DNA of 64,000 nt from NCBI GenBank assembly GCA_033485155.1, contig JAWQJJ010000007.1, forward strand, positions 1 to 64,000, in the 5' to 3' direction. The number at the start of each line of letters is the position of its first letter. Within the stretch, counting starts at the first letter, position 1. Origin of the DNA: Methanomassiliicoccus sp. GTDB lineage: Archaea; Thermoplasmatota; Thermoplasmata; Methanomassiliicoccales; Methanomassiliicoccaceae. Below the pieces are notes generated by a model, which was given only the letters and a program-made list of their open reading frames with translations, ran no database searches and was not told where the DNA came from. The position numbers and the translations under genes were made by a program. Of this stretch, positions 61,576-64,000 are shown piece by piece.

Positions 61576-62262
61576 ATGACTGCAAACATACCAACAGGAG
61601 CCTCAAAACCGGGCGTACCGAAGATGTTCATCGCCGCGATCGTCGTGATCGTCGTTGCGGTGGCAGCGGCTGGGGCCTTCGTCCTGATGAACGACTCAGG
61701 AGCTTCGGACCAGAACAACAATGCCAGCAACTCGAACAGCAACGATAACAACAATGGAACGAAGGATAACACCAGCAGCAACGCTTACTCTTACTCTCCG
61801 AAAGATGGAGATTTCATGGAGTTCAAGACGACCACTGTATCTTCGGCCATGTCGTTCGATATGACCATGAGATGGGCCGTCTCCAACGTCACCTCCACAG
61901 GTTATGACATCACCCTCAACCACACAAATACCTTATTCGGATACAGCTACAGCAACACGATCCACGCCAATCTGACCGATGATGTGGGCTCAGGAGCGGT
62001 GGACGAAAACTACACAAAGGGCACACTAGTTGGGACCGAGACCCTATCCACTTCTTTCGGGACCAAGCAGGTCGAGCACTGGCGTCTACAGGAGACCGAT
62101 GGCTCGAAGACCACGGTGACCGATTATTACATCGGTAAGGATACCAAGATGACCTATAAGATGGTGGTCACCGAGACTGACTCCAGCGACTCGAATGGCA
62201 ACGCGACGATCACGACCGTGCTCACGGACACCAACATAGTCTCCCTGACGGCCCGTAATTAA
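61576..62262 (+). CDS. Membrane-anchored, Asn/Ser-rich surface protein
   Basis: This protein of about 228 residues starts at ATG 61576, 30-37 bases after the TATA; a longer frame begins at 61549. A short cytoplasmic N-terminus is followed by one helix (about 18-40), a low-complexity Asn/Asp/Ser linker (about 44-70) and a beta-rich outer domain with many N-x-T/S sites. This suggests a glycosylated surface protein. The outer domain matches nothing I recognise. Confidence 0.7.
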   Translation: MTANIPTGASKPGVPKMFIAAIVVIVVAVAAAGAFVLMNDSGASDQNNNASNSNSNDNNNGTKDNTSSNAYSYSPKDGDFMEFKTTTVSSAMSFDMTMRWAVSNVTSTGYDITLNHTNTLFGYSYSNTIHANLTDDVGSGAVDENYTKGTLVGTETLSTSFGTKQVEHWRLQETDGSKTTVTDYYIGKDTKMTYKMVVTETDSSDSNGNATITTVLTDTNIVSLTARN

Positions 62263-62646
62263 GTCCCATTCCCAAACCTCTTTTCTTTTTTCGATGTAGA
62301 CTTCCCCAACTTCACATCAGGTAGGGTTAATTCCCCAGCTTATCAAGAGTTATCTGATCAAGCCAATACGGCAGCTCATGGGAGAGATCACATACTCTCT
62401 CACTCCGGATCATTGACCCAAATCCGAGAAGCGAAGAAGCCTCACTTCTGAAATTACGAGCAACGAGGAGAGAGAAGCATCCTGCCAAGGCGGCCTCCAT
62501 TAGCTGTGCTGGATCCCATGGCTATCCCATTTGTTATTTATTTTTATTCTCAAGAAGGAATTGTTAAACAGATTCCTTTATCTTATATTTAAAAATCACA
62601 AAAGTAAATCAAATGTAACATTTTACAAATACAGAAAGGTGTTTAT
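62263..62646. promoter_or_regulatory. AT-rich intergenic region with promoter and operator-like repeat
   Basis: About 380 bases start with a terminator-like tract and end with TATA-like TTATATTTAA (62583-62592) and the dyad TGTAA-CATT-TTACA (62614-62627), which lies at the predicted start site of the next gene. AGGTG is its ribosome site. No coding frame is convincing. Confidence 0.45.
62274..62291 (+). terminator. AAACCTCTT-type terminator after the 61576 gene
   Basis: AAACCTCTTTTCTTTTTT lies 11 bases after the stop codon. Confidence 0.55.
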
Positions 62647-63141
62647 ATGGGCTTCAAGGCAACTAAGATCGGAGGGGTGAGCGTGCTCACCATCCTCGGT
62701 GTGGTATGTTTGGGATCGTTTTTGATCGCTGCGTTCACTTGGTCAAGCCAGGTCACTGCATCGAAGGGGCCACAAGAGGTATCACTGGCTAGCCCGAGCA
62801 ACAATGAGTGGGATGATGCCAGCTTCTTTCAGGCAAACGTCGCCTATGACATAACAACAACAGCAACGTACAATTTCCACAGTGGGACCCAGATAACTTA
62901 CTCCTTAAGTGTTATAGCAACAGCTAATCAAGGGACAATTGAGCTATCCGATTTCACGATAATAATCTCTGGAGTAACAGTAACACTTACCGAGACCTCG
63001 GCTGGTACATGGTCATCGAGCCAGATAACAATTAGTAGCGACAATCCAAGCGATGAAATCAATGTACGAATTGTCCCAACGAACAATGCGCTCGACCTTG
63101 GCCAGGTGCACTTTGCAATATCCGCCCAATCATCGGCCTAG
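62647..63141 (+). CDS. Small exported beta-rich protein
   Basis: This 164-residue protein has an N-terminal signal or anchor helix (about 10-32, VSVLTILGVVCLGSFLIAAF) and a Thr/Ser/Ile-rich outer domain that looks like one beta-sandwich. It has no cysteine after the helix. Codon use is notably AT-rich. It lies 50 bases upstream of a membrane-protein gene on the same strand. The function is unknown. Confidence 0.7.
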   Translation: MGFKATKIGGVSVLTILGVVCLGSFLIAAFTWSSQVTASKGPQEVSLASPSNNEWDDASFFQANVAYDITTTATYNFHSGTQITYSLSVIATANQGTIELSDFTIIISGVTVTLTETSAGTWSSSQITISSDNPSDEINVRIVPTNNALDLGQVHFAISAQSSA

Positions 63142-63143
63142 GC

Positions 63144-63164
63144 AAACCCCTTTAATTTCTTTTC
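63144..63164 (+). terminator. AAACCCCTT-type tract after the 62647 gene
   Basis: AAACCCCTTTAATTTCTTTT begins two bases after the stop codon. It may end transcription before the next gene or be read through in part. Confidence 0.45.
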
Positions 63165-63191
63165 AAATAATATTGAAAACGGGGAAATTAT

Positions 63192-63695
63192 ATGGGCTTG
63201 AATCAGCAAAAATTCCTCGACCTGTTCATCGTCATTTCGGGGGTCGTAATTCTGCTTCAGTTCATACCGATGATCAATACAATCACATCGATCACGGTCA
63301 TCGGACTCGATACATTTTCCGGAGAAACAGTCTTTACACTTCAAGCTCTGGTGATCGCATGCAGTGCATTCCTGACGACCGATGCCCTGTTGTCCCTGCT
63401 CCCTGTTCAAGAGGGTAGATCTGAAAGGAGCATACTTCGTCCCCTTCCGTTCGTATCCGGTTCCGTGCTCGTAACATTGGGATTGGCATCCATTTGCCTA
63501 TCGCGCGCGGTGGTCGGTGGGACAGGCAATTCGCTTCTTCTCGCAGGCGTTGAGCTGTTCTCTCTTGGCACGCTCTCCCTGGCGCTGTTCGTTGAAAGAG
63601 AAGGAAGGGCGTCATTGATCGACGGCATTCCCAACTACGCATACCTCTTGTTCTTTCTCGCGATGCTGCCCACAGCTGCCCTTATGCGCCTCTGA
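63192..63695 (+). CDS. Polytopic membrane protein of unknown function
   Basis: This 167-residue protein has five predicted helices (about 8-28, 45-66, 85-107, 112-130, 145-165). It starts behind GGGG in an AT-rich leader. It has few charged residues and no recognisable motif. It may belong with the exported protein upstream. Confidence 0.65.
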   Translation: MGLNQQKFLDLFIVISGVVILLQFIPMINTITSITVIGLDTFSGETVFTLQALVIACSAFLTTDALLSLLPVQEGRSERSILRPLPFVSGSVLVTLGLASICLSRAVVGGTGNSLLLAGVELFSLGTLSLALFVEREGRASLIDGIPNYAYLLFFLAMLPTAALMRL

Positions 63696-63728
63696 GCATA
63701 ACCTCGTACATCCGTGTCTCATACGGAG

Positions 63729-63785
63729 GCACTTGTCATTCTGCGTGATCAGGACAGAAGTGCTTCGTACGTCAGCTGCTTTTTT
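63729..63785 (+). terminator. Hairpin plus T-run terminator
   Basis: GCACTT-GTC...GAC-AG-AAGTGC (63729-63763) forms a 9-pair stem with a small bulge, followed about 17 bases later by six thymines (63780-63785). Confidence 0.4.
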
Positions 63786-63827
63786 CTCTGCCATCACTTT
63801 TTATTGATGATTTTGAAATGAATCAGG

Positions 63828-63842
63828 CGGCCCAATGGGCCG
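63828..63842. promoter_or_regulatory. Strong short hairpin before the DUF1801 gene
   Basis: CGGCCC-AAT-GGGCCG is a perfect GC-only stem about 60 bases upstream of the last gene. It is either an operator or an RNA hairpin; the tctatttta that follows could make it a terminator. Confidence 0.3.
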
Positions 63843-63901
63843 TTCATACCATGATGTCTATTTTAATTCGAACCTCCATCGCAATATGGAGGATAATGCC
63901 A

Positions 63902-64000
63902 ATGGCTGAAGCGCGCTCAAGGGCAAAGCCCAAGGATATCGACGAGTACATCGCCGCCTTTCCGCCCGAGATCCAGGAGAGATTAGTCATGATCCGTCAG
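63902..64000 (+). CDS. DUF1801 (YdhG-like) protein, N-terminus only
   Basis: Thirty-three codons are present before the window ends. The sequence KPKDIDEYIAAFPPEIQERLVMIRQ is the opening of the DUF1801 domain, a small fold of unknown function common in bacteria and archaea. GGAGG lies before the ATG; another ATG six bases upstream is also possible. The remainder lies outside the window. Confidence 0.7.
   Translation, partial: MAEARSRAKPKDIDEYIAAFPPEIQERLVMIRQ

Noticed and set aside
1-64000. CRISPR arrays, insertion sequences, tRNA and rRNA genes
   Set aside because: Reading through all spacers showed no regular direct repeats, transposase frames, terminal inverted repeats, T-loop/anticodon structures or rRNA-like stretches.

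Overview
The window is a gene-dense, GC-rich piece of an archaeal chromosome. Archaeal information-processing genes identify the domain: a clamp-loader large subunit with a PIP box, flap endonuclease 1, the KH-MBL-beta-CASP termination nuclease aCPSF1/FttA, a proteasome beta subunit, tRNA 4-demethylwyosine synthase, RNase Z and cofactor-independent phosphoglycerate mutase. The high GC content, the DUF835 domain, the DUF5654 protein, the FmdE-like protein and many small zinc-ribbon proteins suggest Thermoplasmatota, and a Methanomassiliicoccales-like lineage is my best guess. No marker in the window proves methanogenesis. Many genes have a TATA box 20-35 bases before the start codon, as expected for leaderless or short-leader transcripts; others start after GGTGAT or GGAGG ribosome sites.

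Layout. 0-5 kb: end of a beta-helix surface protein, a PKD surface protein, a universal stress protein, and an MFS exporter under a TetR repressor with a clear operator. 4.8-6.7 kb: the two subunits of an AcnX-type dehydratase (probably phosphomevalonate dehydratase of the archaeal mevalonate pathway), the small subunit fused to a Nudix domain. 6.7-13.4 kb (minus): isoleucyl-tRNA synthetase with a large extra C-terminus (helix-hairpin-helix, zinc ribbon, DUF835), FEN1, a small membrane protein, ribulose-phosphate epimerase and a second stress protein. 13.4-16 kb: a sparse, more AT-rich stretch with two membrane proteins. 16-20 kb: a small zinc protein, RNase Z, a winged-helix DUF4443 regulator and a YyaL-type thioredoxin-domain protein. 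20-28.4 kb: an FMN glutamate-synthase-like protein, an ABC-2 transporter, DUF5654, a UbiA prenyltransferase, a radical SAM enzyme, a surface/membrane protein and a double-GNAT protein.

28.6-34.4 kb is the most striking part. It holds a five-gene operon of a helical protein, an SPFH protein with zinc ribbons and three related zinc-ribbon proteins, followed directly by a separate NfeD-stomatin pair. The first operon resembles the bacterial YdjGHI membrane-stress scaffold. A MacB-type ABC exporter follows, whose permease seems to start at CTG. 38-49.7 kb: a flavin reductase, a DUF438-hemerythrin-PAS sensor, RfcL-TYW1, aCPSF1 with the proteasome beta subunit, an unusual peroxiredoxin, a TPR protein, a DUF2085 membrane protein and an orphan FmdE protein. 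49.7-56.8 kb: a Tad-like pilus locus (membrane platform, ATPase, an 11-cysteine protein) with two pseudopilin-like genes beyond a U32 peptidase. 57-60.4 kb: phosphoglycerate mutase, an M29-like aminopeptidase and small proteins. 60.5-64 kb: AT-richer small secreted and membrane proteins, and the start of a DUF1801 protein.

No tRNA, rRNA, CRISPR array or insertion sequence was recognised. Several convergent pairs overlap at their 3' ends, and an AAACCYCTT plus pyrimidine tract recurs after stop codons as a probable terminator signature.
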